A stretch of DNA of 64,000 nt from Methylococcales bacterium (GTDB lineage Bacteria > Pseudomonadota > Gammaproteobacteria > Methylococcales > Methylomonadaceae), in NCBI GenBank assembly GCA_028715725.1, contig JAQURG010000004.1, positions 1 to 64,000 of the forward strand. The letters run 5' to 3'. Shown in pieces: positions 17,086 to 26,700 of this stretch. The notes under the pieces are model-generated. The model did not search any database and was not told where the DNA came from. It saw only the letters and a list, made by a program, of their open reading frames with translations. The translations under genes and the position numbers were made by a program. Numbering within the stretch: position 1 is the first letter of the stretch; every line of letters begins with the position of its first letter.

Positions 17086-17460
17086 GCCATCAATACAGGC
17101 GTTTCATTTTTCATCGCCTTACCCACAACCACTTTCATGTCGGTTATGCTGGAACCGGCGTTGCCGATATCATCAAAAGCCCATAATTCAAAGGCGGGAA
17201 TATTGACGATTATGAACGGGCCAGGGCTAAGTTCAGGTATCCAGCGTAGTCTTCCATAGCCAATTCGATTTGCACAATCCTTTGACTTAGCGGCACATTG
17301 ATGGCGGCAATAGTTCCTTTACCGATAGATCCGTCAGGATTCAGCCCATGCCGTTGCTGAAATCTTTTAACGGCTGTAACGATATTGCCCGTATAACGTA
17401 TGGATTGTTTAGCCCCACGGCTGTATGGCGGATAACAGGGTGGATTCTCCGGTAGGCAAT
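17070..17460 (-). pseudogene. L,D-transpeptidase (YcbB/LdtD-type) fragment
   Basis: Two blocks of an L,D-transpeptidase precursor are recognisable on the minus strand. The first is TAVKRFQQRHGLNPDGSIG and KGTIAAINVPLSQRIVQIEL, the peptidoglycan-binding module and following helix. After a short loss and frame change comes FIIVNIPAFELWAFDD, then MKVVVGKAMKNETPVLM, from just before the catalytic domain. The frame ends at 17070 inside a REP element. The N-terminus and the whole catalytic domain with its Cys are absent. It is an inactive remnant. Confidence 0.8.
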
Positions 17461-17490
17461 CCACCGTAAACGAAGCCACACAACCAACCT

Positions 17491-17526
17491 TCGCCCGGAC
17501 TTTTCCTGGCGAGGGTTTTTTATTTT
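17491..17526 (+). terminator. Rho-independent terminator-like hairpin
   Basis: TCGCCCGG and CCTGGCGA pair with one mismatch around a short ACTTTT loop and are followed by GGG and a run of Ts. No intact gene ends just upstream on this strand, so it may have come with the surrounding debris. Confidence 0.45.
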
Positions 17527-17755
17527 GGACTGGCGTTTATTGCTGTCCGATTGTAATAACTAGGTATATGTTGCGGTTGATTATACAGGATTCGAATGCG
17601 CGCTTTGACCATTGGGCGAAACCGGAATTTGATAGCTGTGCTGGGTTGATTATTGGGAGCCGCTTGATGATGTGGTATATTTCAAACGTCATAAGGTGTA
17701 TCAAAAAGCGATGAGTGATTTGGGCGCTATTCTGGCTATTGATTCTGTGCTAGTT

Positions 17756-17862
17756 AAGGCCGTAAAAGTTATTGACGCGTCAGGCATAAAAATTCACTGG
17801 GAAGAGGCATATGCCGACATGGCTGCTTTTGAAAAGTTCGGTTCACGGTTGCCTGATGAAAA
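17756..17862 (+). pseudogene. Duplicated internal fragment of icd
   Basis: This segment is about 92% identical (9 mismatches in about 106 bases) to 13921-14027, codons 19-54 of icd, and encodes KVIDASGIKIHWEEAYADMA and FEKFGSRLPDE. It is embedded in a chimeric 79-codon ORF (17672-17911) whose flanks do not match icd. Most of the differences are in third positions. No function is expected. The 17912-18238 stretch that follows holds only a repeat remnant and no recognisable gene. Confidence 0.8.
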
Positions 17863-18134
17863 CCAATTACTCTTTTCTCGAGCCCGCCAAAGCCCGGATA
17901 TTGATCCTTAAAACATAATCAGCCTTTTATGTGCTTTGCCCAGTAGCGCATCAACAATGATATGAGCAAGCGAACAGTCTCTATGGAACGAATTTGAGGC
18001 ACATTCTTCCCTATAAGATTGAATGCCAAAGCATCATCTTCTCTCATTCTCATATTTCAAATTAATATCGGGCTCAAAAATACATCATCGGGCAACTCAT
18101 CGTCAGCTAGGTGGATAGGTGTCATAAGATGCAA

Positions 18135-18163
18135 GCTGCGTTGAATAACATGACCGGCTAGAG
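18135..18163. repeat. Degenerate copy of the GGGTTGAA repeat
   Basis: GCTGCGTTGAATAACATGAC followed by CGGCTAGAG closely matches the left end of the element at 14910 (GCTGGGTTGAACAACGTGAC, then CGCTAGAG). The right end is not present. Confidence 0.55.
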
Positions 18164-18238
18164 CCATACATCGTAATAATAACTTACCTGGTTTTATAAA
18201 ATTGTTTTAATCATTTCTAAATCATTTTCAAATAGTCA

Positions 18239-18266
18239 TTGACTGTTTGAAAAAAAAGATTAGATT
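18239..18266 (+). promoter_or_regulatory. Possible sigma-70 promoter for hsp20-lon
   Basis: TTGACT (18239-18244) and TAGATT (18261-18266) are separated by 16 bases and lie about 50 bases upstream of the hsp20 ATG in AT-rich sequence. No convincing heat-shock sigma-32 site was seen. Confidence 0.35.
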
Positions 18267-18314
18267 AAATCACAGTAAATTACTTGTAAATCGACAATCT
18301 GGAATAAATACAAT

Positions 18315-18716
18315 ATGCCAATACGTGCTCTTGAAACCTGGATGTGGGCGGAAGCTTGTGAAATACTGGATCGTGCTGACCGGCTGCATCGACAGTTCTT
18401 TAGACCGGCTGTTATGACTGTCAAACGACCGACCTGGGAGCCGCCGGTTGATATCTATGAAACCGATTACGAATTCAAAATCATGATCGCACTGCCCGGC
18501 GTTGCCCCTGAGCATTTAAATATAATACTTGAAGGCGATCATCTGACAGTTGCCGGACAGCGTCATCTGCTTGTCAGTGAAGAATCGCATATTCGACGGC
18601 TGGAAATCCCCTATGGACGATTTGAGCGGCGCATTGAAGTGCCGGCAGGGCATTTTGAAATCGGTGCTCGTGAATTTATTAACGGTTGTTTATTCATTTC
18701 ACTGCGAAAAATATGA
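18315..18716 (+). CDS. Small heat-shock protein, Hsp20/alpha-crystallin family
   Basis: A 133-residue holdase chaperone. The alpha-crystallin domain covers about residues 42-132: PPVDIYETDYEFKIMIALPG, APEHLNIILEGDHLTVAGQR and the final YGRFERRIEVPAGHFEIG. The C-terminal I-x-I/V tail of many small heat-shock proteins is missing, since the protein ends at LFISLRKI. The gene lies 9 bp upstream of lon, so a chaperone and the Lon protease appear to form one stress operon. Confidence 0.88.
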   Translation: MPIRALETWMWAEACEILDRADRLHRQFFRPAVMTVKRPTWEPPVDIYETDYEFKIMIALPGVAPEHLNIILEGDHLTVAGQRHLLVSEESHIRRLEIPYGRFERRIEVPAGHFEIGAREFINGCLFISLRKI

Positions 18717-18725
18717 AGGCTTCTT

Positions 18726-21134
18726 ATGCAAATCAAGGACCTGAAAAACAAACTTCTGGGAACTATTGCAAACACTGAAGAGCCCCCCGCAGAGGTAAAA
18801 GAGGCGGCTACATCGCAATTCCCACCCGTTCCCAACGATGCGCTCATCATTGTGCCCATGCGCGGCACCGTGCTTTTTCCGCAGAATGTTTCTCCTTTAG
18901 TCATAGGACGTAAAGCTTCTATTGCTGCCGTACAGCAGGCGGTGCGTGTCGAGCAACCGATCGGTCTGATCATGCAACTGCATGATCAGGACGAAGATCC
19001 CGGCCCTGACAATCTTCATGAAGTAGGTACCGTGGCTGAGATTTTACGTTACCTGACTGCTCCTGACGGTGCGCATCATATTGTGTGCCAGGGTGTGCAA
19101 CGCTTTCGTGTAAAAGAATTCCTGTCGGGCTATCCGTTTCTTGTCGCCCGGATTGAGCGATACGAAGAGCCTGAACTCAGTACTCAGGATATCGAAGCGC
19201 GCGTGATAACACTCAAACAAAAAGCGTTGGAAATGCTGAATCAGACTCGGCAAATGCCTGATGAACTGGTCAACGCGATTCGGTCTATCGCCTCACCATC
19301 GATGCTGTGTGACCTGATTGCCAGCTATCTGATTTCAAAACCTGCGGAGAAACAGGAAATACTGGCCTTATTCGATATACAGGAACGTATCGACAGGATA
19401 CTGGAACTGCTCAATTATCAAATCGAAGTATTAAAGCTTTCCAACAAGATTAGCGAACAAACCCAGGAAACCATGGGGCAGCAGCAGCGCGAATTTGTTT
19501 TGCGGGAGCAATTAAAGGCTATCCAGAAGGAATTAGGTGAAGGCGAAGGAAGTGCTGCCGAAATTGAAGAACTCAGCAAAGCCATCAGCGCAGCCAAGAT
19601 GCCTGAAGAGGTCGAAAAACAAGCGCGCAAGGAACTCGGCCGATTGCAACACATGCCGGATGCGAGCGGTGAATATTCTATGATCCGCACCTATCTTGAT
19701 TGGCTGACGGAACTGCCTTGGTCAGTCGCCAGTGCTGGTGTAATTGATATAGCAAAAGCACGAAAAATCCTGAATGAAGATCATTACGGCCTGGATAAAA
19801 TCAAGCAGCGAATACTGGAATTCCTGGCAGTGCGCAAGCTGAATCCGAATGGCAAGAGCCCTATTTTATGCTTCGTCGGGCCTCCCGGCGTCGGGAAAAC
19901 TTCATTAGGACGCAGCATAGCCCGTGCAACCGAGCGTGAGTTTATACGCGCCAGTCTGGGCGGTCTGCATGATGAAGCCGAAATCCGGGGTCACCGGCGG
20001 ACTTATATCGGCGCGCTGCCAGGCAATATTATTCAATCTATTCGCAAGGCAGGCACCAATAATCCGGTCTTTATGCTGGATGAAATGGACAAGCTCGGCT
20101 CAGGATTTCACGGAGACCCTTCTTCAGCCCTGCTGGAGGTGCTCGACCCCGAGCAGAATTCAACCTTCCGCGATAATTATTTAGCTGTCCCGTTTGATCT
20201 GAGCCATGTCATGTTTATCGGAACGGCCAATGTACTGGACAGCATCCCCATGCCACTGCGCGATCGCATGGAAGTGATCGAGTTATCCGGCTATACCCTG
20301 GACGAAAAGGCTCAGATCGCAAGACGTTATCTGGTAAACAGACAATTGGAAACAAACGGGCTGACACCGGAGCAATGTACCCTTACTGACCGGGCCATAG
20401 AAACCATTATTCAGGACTATACCCGTGAAGCCGGTTGCAGGAATCTGGAACGCGAGATCGGGACAGTATTTCGTCATGTCGCCATGCGTATTGCCGAAGG
20501 AGTTAGCGTTAATGAGCATATCGACAGCGAACAGATTCCGGGTATTCTGGGACCGAGAAAGTTTGAAAGAGATGTCGCCATGCGTACCAGCGTCCCAGGC
20601 GTTGCTACAGGGCTTGCATGGACACCGGTCGGAGGTGATATTCTCTTCATCGAAGCCACCCGGATACCCGGCGGCGGCAAACTGATCCTTACGGGTCAAT
20701 TAGGCGATGTCATGAAAGAAAGCGCTCAGGCCGCATTAAGCCTGGTCAAGTCGCGCTTACAGGAACTGGGATTAAACCAGGAACTATTCGAAAAAAATGA
20801 TATTCATGTCCACGTACCGGCAGGCGCCATCCCTAAAGACGGACCCAGCGCCGGCGTCGCCATGTTTACAGCCATTTATTCGGCATTTTCTGAACGGATT
20901 GTGCAAAACGATATTGCAATGACCGGGGAAATCAGTCTGCGCGGACTGGTATTGCCGGTCGGCGGTATTAAAGAGAAAGTCATCGCCGCCGCCAGAGCGG
21001 GGATAAAAACTGTCATGCTTCCCGCGCGTAATCAGAGAGACTTTGAAGACATACCCGAAGCGGTAAGAAATCAACTCCAGTTTATCTGGCTGGAAAAGGT
21101 AGATGACGTGTTAAAGATTGCGATGGTAAAGTGA
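18726..21134 (+). CDS. lon: ATP-dependent protease Lon (LonA)
   Basis: An 802-residue LonA protease that degrades damaged and regulatory proteins in the cytoplasm. The N-terminal LAN domain begins IIVPMRGTVLFPQNVSPLVIG. A coiled-coil region precedes the AAA+ module with Walker A GPPGVGKTSLGRS and Walker B VFMLDEMDK. The C-terminal protease domain has catalytic Ser708 in PKDGPSAGVA and Lys751 in GGIKEKV, at the same 43-residue spacing as in E. coli. The length is normal. It is co-transcribed with hsp20 and followed by a long gap with DnaA-box-like sites. Confidence 0.96.
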   Translation: MQIKDLKNKLLGTIANTEEPPAEVKEAATSQFPPVPNDALIIVPMRGTVLFPQNVSPLVIGRKASIAAVQQAVRVEQPIGLIMQLHDQDEDPGPDNLHEVGTVAEILRYLTAPDGAHHIVCQGVQRFRVKEFLSGYPFLVARIERYEEPELSTQDIEARVITLKQKALEMLNQTRQMPDELVNAIRSIASPSMLCDLIASYLISKPAEKQEILALFDIQERIDRILELLNYQIEVLKLSNKISEQTQETMGQQQREFVLREQLKAIQKELGEGEGSAAEIEELSKAISAAKMPEEVEKQARKELGRLQHMPDASGEYSMIRTYLDWLTELPWSVASAGVIDIAKARKILNEDHYGLDKIKQRILEFLAVRKLNPNGKSPILCFVGPPGVGKTSLGRSIARATEREFIRASLGGLHDEAEIRGHRRTYIGALPGNIIQSIRKAGTNNPVFMLDEMDKLGSGFHGDPSSALLEVLDPEQNSTFRDNYLAVPFDLSHVMFIGTANVLDSIPMPLRDRMEVIELSGYTLDEKAQIARRYLVNRQLETNGLTPEQCTLTDRAIETIIQDYTREAGCRNLEREIGTVFRHVAMRIAEGVSVNEHIDSEQIPGILGPRKFERDVAMRTSVPGVATGLAWTPVGGDILFIEATRIPGGGKLILTGQLGDVMKESAQAALSLVKSRLQELGLNQELFEKNDIHVHVPAGAIPKDGPSAGVAMFTAIYSAFSERIVQNDIAMTGEISLRGLVLPVGGIKEKVIAAARAGIKTVMLPARNQRDFEDIPEAVRNQLQFIWLEKVDDVLKIAMVK

Positions 21135-21772
21135 ACTTGAAGTACAAGATTTCTCTTATCATAAGCCCTTAATAGTCAAATGGCTATTTGTAAATATCGC
21201 TGTCCGAATCAGTATCCTGTCGCCAAGTTTGCCCGCTAAATACCGGCTTGAAAAGATGCACCAACCGCTTCATCTGCGCTCGATACACCCTGTCTGGCTT
21301 GAAATAATCAGTGATGTGATTATATTCTTATACACAAAAATACTCTAACACGCTAAATCAGTCAAAATGCCGATCCAATGATATTCAAAATTTTGAATTT
21401 TGTTATATACATTTGATATTTAAAACTAAATTGTATTTTTACAGCGAAAAAAAAATACTATAAATTCGACACCAAGCGCTACAATCAGAATTATTTCCAC
21501 AGAGTTATCCACAGCTTTTGTGGATAAACTGAACTTATGAAGAGCTACCATAACCTGGAGCTAAAGCAAATATTAAGGATGCAAGAGTATATGGATATAT
21601 CACAAGGCCGGCGTTTGCAGTCAAATACAAACAGAACCGGTTGCGGTTAAAGATTAAAACGTTTCAGAACTCGTAGCTATAATATTGAAATGTTCATTAT
21701 GAAACAAATTAACACCCTGTCTTGTCATATAAAACAGCCTGGCTAACAGTCATAATATTGAAGAACACGCCA
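21135..21772. other. Long AT-rich intergenic region with DnaA-box-like sites
   Basis: This 638-bp gap between lon and a small hypothetical gene holds no credible ORF. Perfect TTATNCACA-type 9-mers occur at 21328-21336 (TTATACACA), 21505-21513 (TTATCCACA) and, inverted, 21519-21527 (TGTGGATAA). A near match, ATTTCCACA, is at 21493-21501. The last two perfect sites form a palindrome with a 5-base centre. The roughly 130 bases from about 21340 to 21475 are strongly AT-rich. The layout resembles a replication origin or a DnaA-titration locus, but the usual oriC neighbour genes are absent. Confidence 0.5.
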
Positions 21773-22177
21773 ATGAAAATACCACAATATACAATCCTAG
21801 ATCATGAAAAACTGAGAGAAGCGCAACAGATTATTGATGAAATCATGGATGATGTCACCAGTCCATTGCACAATACAAAACATTCGAGGCATAAACAAGT
21901 AAAAGAGGCCGTTGCTGCGCTTGAGAATGAAATATTCTTGCTGGCCTGTAATCTGGACGGTCAGTTCCAGGACACAGAGATTAACACTGATGATCGCTCT
22001 AAAAAGTTGGATCCCGTGCAAAACTCTGCTCAGGATGAGTTATACACTAAAAGACGAAATCGTCGATCAAAGCAGGATTTAATAAAAAAGCCCAGGGTGA
22101 TGAGGCGCAAGATAAAAGGATCGGTTCTGATTGAAAATAATTCGGGACCCATCTCAAGATATGACTCTAAAATGTAG
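21773..22177 (+). CDS. Hypothetical protein, charged helical
   Basis: A 134-residue cytoplasmic protein with no family recognised. The first 65 residues look helical (HEKLREAQQIIDEIMDDVTS, then KEAVAALENEIFLLACNL). The C-terminal half is strongly basic (RRNRRSKQDLIKKPRVMRRK), as in a nucleic-acid-binding tail. The ATG at 21773 is preferred; a start 17 codons upstream adds unlikely sequence. No strong ribosome-binding site is visible. It sits beside the DnaA-box-rich gap. Confidence 0.5.
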   Translation: MKIPQYTILDHEKLREAQQIIDEIMDDVTSPLHNTKHSRHKQVKEAVAALENEIFLLACNLDGQFQDTEINTDDRSKKLDPVQNSAQDELYTKRRNRRSKQDLIKKPRVMRRKIKGSVLIENNSGPISRYDSKM

Positions 22178-22282
22178 TCTGGCAACGAAGCCATACTTAT
22201 CGTACCTTCATCGTTTGTATAAATAGCAAGCCTGTTATTTTTGCAGGCTGCCTGCCTCTATTGAGAAATAATCAATAACATC

Positions 22283-23467
22283 ATGAAGAAAACAGGTTTG
22301 AATACACGCGCGATACATGCAGGAGAAATGGACATGCAGCCTGCTGCCATGTCAGTTCCCATTTATCAATCGGTAGCCTATCCCTATTTCGATGCCAAGG
22401 AAGCTGCCGAAATTTTCCGTGGAGAAAAACCCGGTTTTACTTACGGACGCTGGGACAACCCGACGGTGCAGGTTTTTGAAAAACGCATGGCTGCTCTCGA
22501 AAACACTTCATCAGCACTAGCCACGTCCTCCGGAATGTCGGCCATATTTTTATTAAGCCATCATCTTTGCCGGGCCGGAGATGAGATTGTTTCTTCCAAT
22601 CGTATCTATGGCGGCACTTTCGTGCTTTTCGAAACAGGCCTGAAAAAAATGGGAGTGAACACAAACTGGGTACGCAATCCTGAATTGTTCGATGAATGGG
22701 AAAAAGCCATCACATCCAAGACCAAATTCATATTTGTGGAAACACCCAGCAATCCGAGTTTGTTTATTGCCGATATTCCCGCTCTTGCTGCCTTGGCTAA
22801 AGCCAAAGGCCTCCCTCTAATCGTGGATAATACGATTTCAACACCCGCCTTGCAGAATCCTGTGGATTTAGGCGCAACCTTTGTAGTTCATTCCACTACC
22901 AAATATATTTGCGGCAATGCCTCAAGTTTGGGCGGCATCATCTGTGGCCCGGCCGAAATAATTGAAGGGATAAGGCACTGCGGGCTTCGCTACCTCGGGC
23001 CGTCAATGTCGCCGTTTAATGCCTGGATCAATTTGTGCGGCCTTGAATCACTATCGCTGCGTATGGCCAAACATTGCAGCAATGCCATGGCTGTAGCCAG
23101 TTTCCTTGAAAGCCATCCCAAAGTGGAGTCAGTCAATTATCCTGGATTATCATCAAATCCCTATCATCTTCTTCAGGAAGTGAATCGCCTTAAAGGGTTC
23201 AGTTCGCTGATGTCCTTCATCATCAAAGGGACATACGATGATGCGGTTAAATTTATTGATTCGCTTGAACTGTTGACACATGCCACGCATATGGGTGCTT
23301 CCAAGAGTATCGTTACACATCCGGCATCGACTACTCATTCCGGGATGGGCGAGGAAGAAATGTGCAAGGCCGGCATATCCCCGTCCTTAATCAGATTCTC
23401 CATCGGCATCGAAGATACGGAAGATATTATTGCAGATATCGGGCAGGCCTTTGATAAAATTAAATAA
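22283..23467 (+). CDS. PLP-dependent trans-sulfuration enzyme (methionine gamma-lyase/sulfhydrylase family)
   Basis: A 394-residue Cys/Met-metabolism PLP enzyme. Visible are RAIHAGEMDM, the FTYGRWDNPTVQVFEKRMAALE motif, ATSSGMSAIFL, Asp182 in PLIVDNTISTP, the PLP-binding Lys207 in HSTTKYICGNAS and the C-terminal RFSIGIEDTEDII. The family includes cystathionine gamma-synthase, methionine gamma-lyase and O-acetyl- or O-succinylhomoserine sulfhydrylase, which cannot be separated by eye. The GRWDNP variant of the usual SRxxNPT motif and lack of a linked met gene leave the exact reaction open. Confidence 0.82.
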   Translation: MKKTGLNTRAIHAGEMDMQPAAMSVPIYQSVAYPYFDAKEAAEIFRGEKPGFTYGRWDNPTVQVFEKRMAALENTSSALATSSGMSAIFLLSHHLCRAGDEIVSSNRIYGGTFVLFETGLKKMGVNTNWVRNPELFDEWEKAITSKTKFIFVETPSNPSLFIADIPALAALAKAKGLPLIVDNTISTPALQNPVDLGATFVVHSTTKYICGNASSLGGIICGPAEIIEGIRHCGLRYLGPSMSPFNAWINLCGLESLSLRMAKHCSNAMAVASFLESHPKVESVNYPGLSSNPYHLLQEVNRLKGFSSLMSFIIKGTYDDAVKFIDSLELLTHATHMGASKSIVTHPASTTHSGMGEEEMCKAGISPSLIRFSIGIEDTEDIIADIGQAFDKIK

Positions 23468-23716
23468 ACCTGAATCCATACGCGCTTGAGAGAATTTAAC
23501 GCAACAGAATCTGCAAACCCGGAAAGCGACTTTATTTTTGAACATACCCCCAAAAGCACCCCAAAAGCAATACTGCCCATTGGTTGACGTACAAAAAAAT
23601 CGAGGTTATCCGGCTCAAAAATGACGTAGTCCGTTAATTTCTCTCGATAATCATACATGTAAATTTTGATGTTTTTTTATTGTAAATCAGATAAATTTTC
23701 CATGCTCTTTTTGCAA

Positions 23717-26700
23717 CTATGCCGCCCATTTTTTTCCATTAGCTGCAAAATCCATGATCAACTCAAACACATTATCGGACTTTTCCTTAAAGGTGATTCT
23801 GTCATAGCTATCCGGCAAATCCTGATCCAACACGTATTCTACAGCCGCTTTAACTTTGCGTTGCGTTTGGCCGTCTTTCCACCAATCCTGTACCAGCACT
23901 TTGGGATGCTCATCCAATAAGCGGGTGATTAAGTGCTTGGCGGCCAGTTTGACTTTTTGCTCTTCGTGTTTGCTCATTTTGTCTTTGCGCAAGGTGTCGT
24001 AAAGCTCCAGCTCATCTTCGGTCAAGCCTTCGCGGACATGGCGCTCATCTTCTTCTTTCATGCCTTCGGCAAATTTCATCAGGTCTTCAAAGTAGTTCTC
24101 TGTTGAAGAGGCTCCAGCATTGTACTGGTCGATGATGGCTTGCAACTTTTGTGCGAAATCGACCCGGGTGTGATTCTGCTCCATCATCTGTCTGAGTTTG
24201 TCCTCGATAAATGCGCGCATTTCGGCCATTTCAATATTCTTGTATTTCGCCTCTTTAAACTCTTCTTTCAGTGTGTCAAAGTTAATTTTGCTTAAATCCC
24301 AAACCTTGCCTTGCTGTACAATCTGGTATTCAGCTTGGTGCTCTTTAACGGCAAATTTTTCGGCGTTATCCACCACCACGCTTTCATCAAGCAATTCGGC
24401 AATTTTTTGACAAACGGCATTTATATCCGCCTGTTCCACGTGCATATCAATCACGCCGCGCAGGTATTGAATGACAGCGATTAACAGTCTGGGGGCTTGC
24501 TTGAATATCTCGGGTTTGCAGGCTTCATATAAACCCGATACCGTATTGTCATAGACATAAAAGGATTTGCGCCACTCATCCAGGCTCAGCAGCTTATCGG
24601 CGTATTGCTCAAACTGGGCGATATTCTTGAAAGTATCCTGCCCTTGAAGAATGCCTTGCAGGTCAATTTCACGTTCTTTACAGAAGCTTACCGTCTGGGC
24701 AATCGCAGCATCCAGTAAAACGAACAACTCCGACTTTTCTTTAACGGGCGCTTGCTCACTTTCTTCGCCTTCAACCCCGCTGCCTTGGGCATAATCGCGC
24801 AAGGCTTTTTTCATATTACGAAAGACGTTATAGTAATCGACGATATCGCCGCTTTTCTTTTCCACCAGTTCGCCGTTATAGCCTTTAACTTTATAGGCAG
24901 CGACGCGATTTGCCCGGGCAATGGTTTGCATCAGGCTGTGGTCTTTCATCGGCTTATCAAGGTATAGCGTCGATACCGTCGGCGCATCAAAACCGGTTAG
25001 CCACATGGCGCACACAAAGACTAACTGCAAGGGGTGTTCAGGATCTTTAAAGTTAAATTCTACGTCATGGCCTTGCGGGTCTAGCTGATCCAGGCGTTTG
25101 ATGTGGGGTTTAATATCCAGACCGGCTTTTTCGAAGCGTTCTTCATCGGCTTTGGGGTCGCTGATCACCACGGCCATTTCTACCGACTTCATATACTCGA
25201 TAATCTTTTTAAAGCGCGCTTTTTCAATGTCATTGGCAGATTGTTTAATTAATCCGCGCAGCCGCTTGATTTCCTCCTTCCAGTGATACTGCACCTTGTC
25301 ATACATCTTGACGGCGGTAAATTTATCCAACGACACCATCATGCCTTTGCCCAGATAACCCCGGCGCGGGAAGTGATAAACAATATCTCTGGCAATGGTC
25401 TCCAGGCGGTCATCGCGTTTGATGACTTCCATTTCACGGGCGAATTTTTTCTCCAGTTTTTGCTGCTGGGCCTCATCAAGGTTTTCATCCTCCAACAGCT
25501 CGTAAAACTCTTCGCCCAAGTCTTCGTTTTGAATCAGTACCTCCGGCACGCGTTTTTCATAAAACAAAGGCACGGTGGCCTGGTCTTCCATCGCCTGCTG
25601 AAAGTTATATTCAGACACATAATCACCAAACCAGGCGCTGGTTTTACGCTCTTTGCCCAATAACGGTGTGCCGGTAAAGGCGATAAAGTGCGCGCCTTTT
25701 AAGCCTTCGCGCATATTTTCCGCCAGAGACTTATACTGGGTGCGGTGAGCTTCGTCCACCATCACAATTACTTCGCGCTGTTCTTTTTTCGGATCAAACA
25801 AAGACGGATATTTTTTACCTTTGTCATAACGGAATTTCTGAATCAGCGTAAACACCACCTTTTTGTTCTGCCCTAAAAACTTGCGCATCTGTTCGGCATT
25901 GGCGGGCTGGGCGGCGTCTTTTTCTTTAACGGCGCCGGTGTTTAAAAAGTTGCGGTAAATCTGGCCATCCAGGTCTTGCCGGTCAGTGACGACCACAAAA
26001 CTAAAATTTCCCGTGACTTTGCGGAAAATTTTACGGGCATAAAAAATCATTGAAAAACTTTTACCCGAGCCCTGGGTATGCCAAAACACCCCCAAGCGAC
26101 CTTGGAGTTGATCGCGCTGTAAAAAACGCTCAAAAGCGTTATTAACACCAAGAAACTGATGGTTCTGGGCGATAATCTTGCTGGTTTCTTTGTGGTATAG
26201 AATAAAGTTTTCCACATAGTCCAGCAGCTTATGCGGCCGACAGACACCTGCAACAGCAAACTCCAGACTGGTTCCCTGCTCGGCGATTTGTTGGCGGTTA
26301 ACGCTCTCTTTCTCGCTGTCTACACGCAGCCAGTTAAAAAAGTGCTCCCAACCGGCGCTTAAACTGCCCACTTTGGTTTCAATAGCATTGGATAACAAAC
26401 AGAAAGCATTGCAGTGAAATAACTGCGGAATATCGTGCTTGTAGCTGGTCAGGTTATCGTCATAAGCCGAGCGCAGTTTCACATTGGAATTTTTCAGCTC
26501 AATAAACACCAGCGGCAAGCCGTTGACATATAAAATCACATCCGGGCGGCGGTAAGCCGCCTTGGGCGCTTGCGCAGTCGCTTTAATCCATAACTGTGAA
26601 ACGGCGAGGTAGTGGTTGTTATGTACTGCATCAAAATCGATCAGGCGTACGCGTTCATGACGTTTTTGAGTGTTTCCTTCCAGTGTATCTTCATCAAATT

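Noticed and set aside
17672..17911. A 79-codon ORF as a real gene
   Set aside because: Its second half is a copied internal piece of icd in the icd frame and the first half is unrecognised, so it is a chimeric leftover and not a gene.
23335..23658. Minus-strand ORF after the PLP enzyme gene
   Set aside because: Most of it is antisense to the 3' end of the PLP enzyme gene, and the short unique part (YREKLTDYVIFEPDNLDFFV) has no recognised family or good start site.
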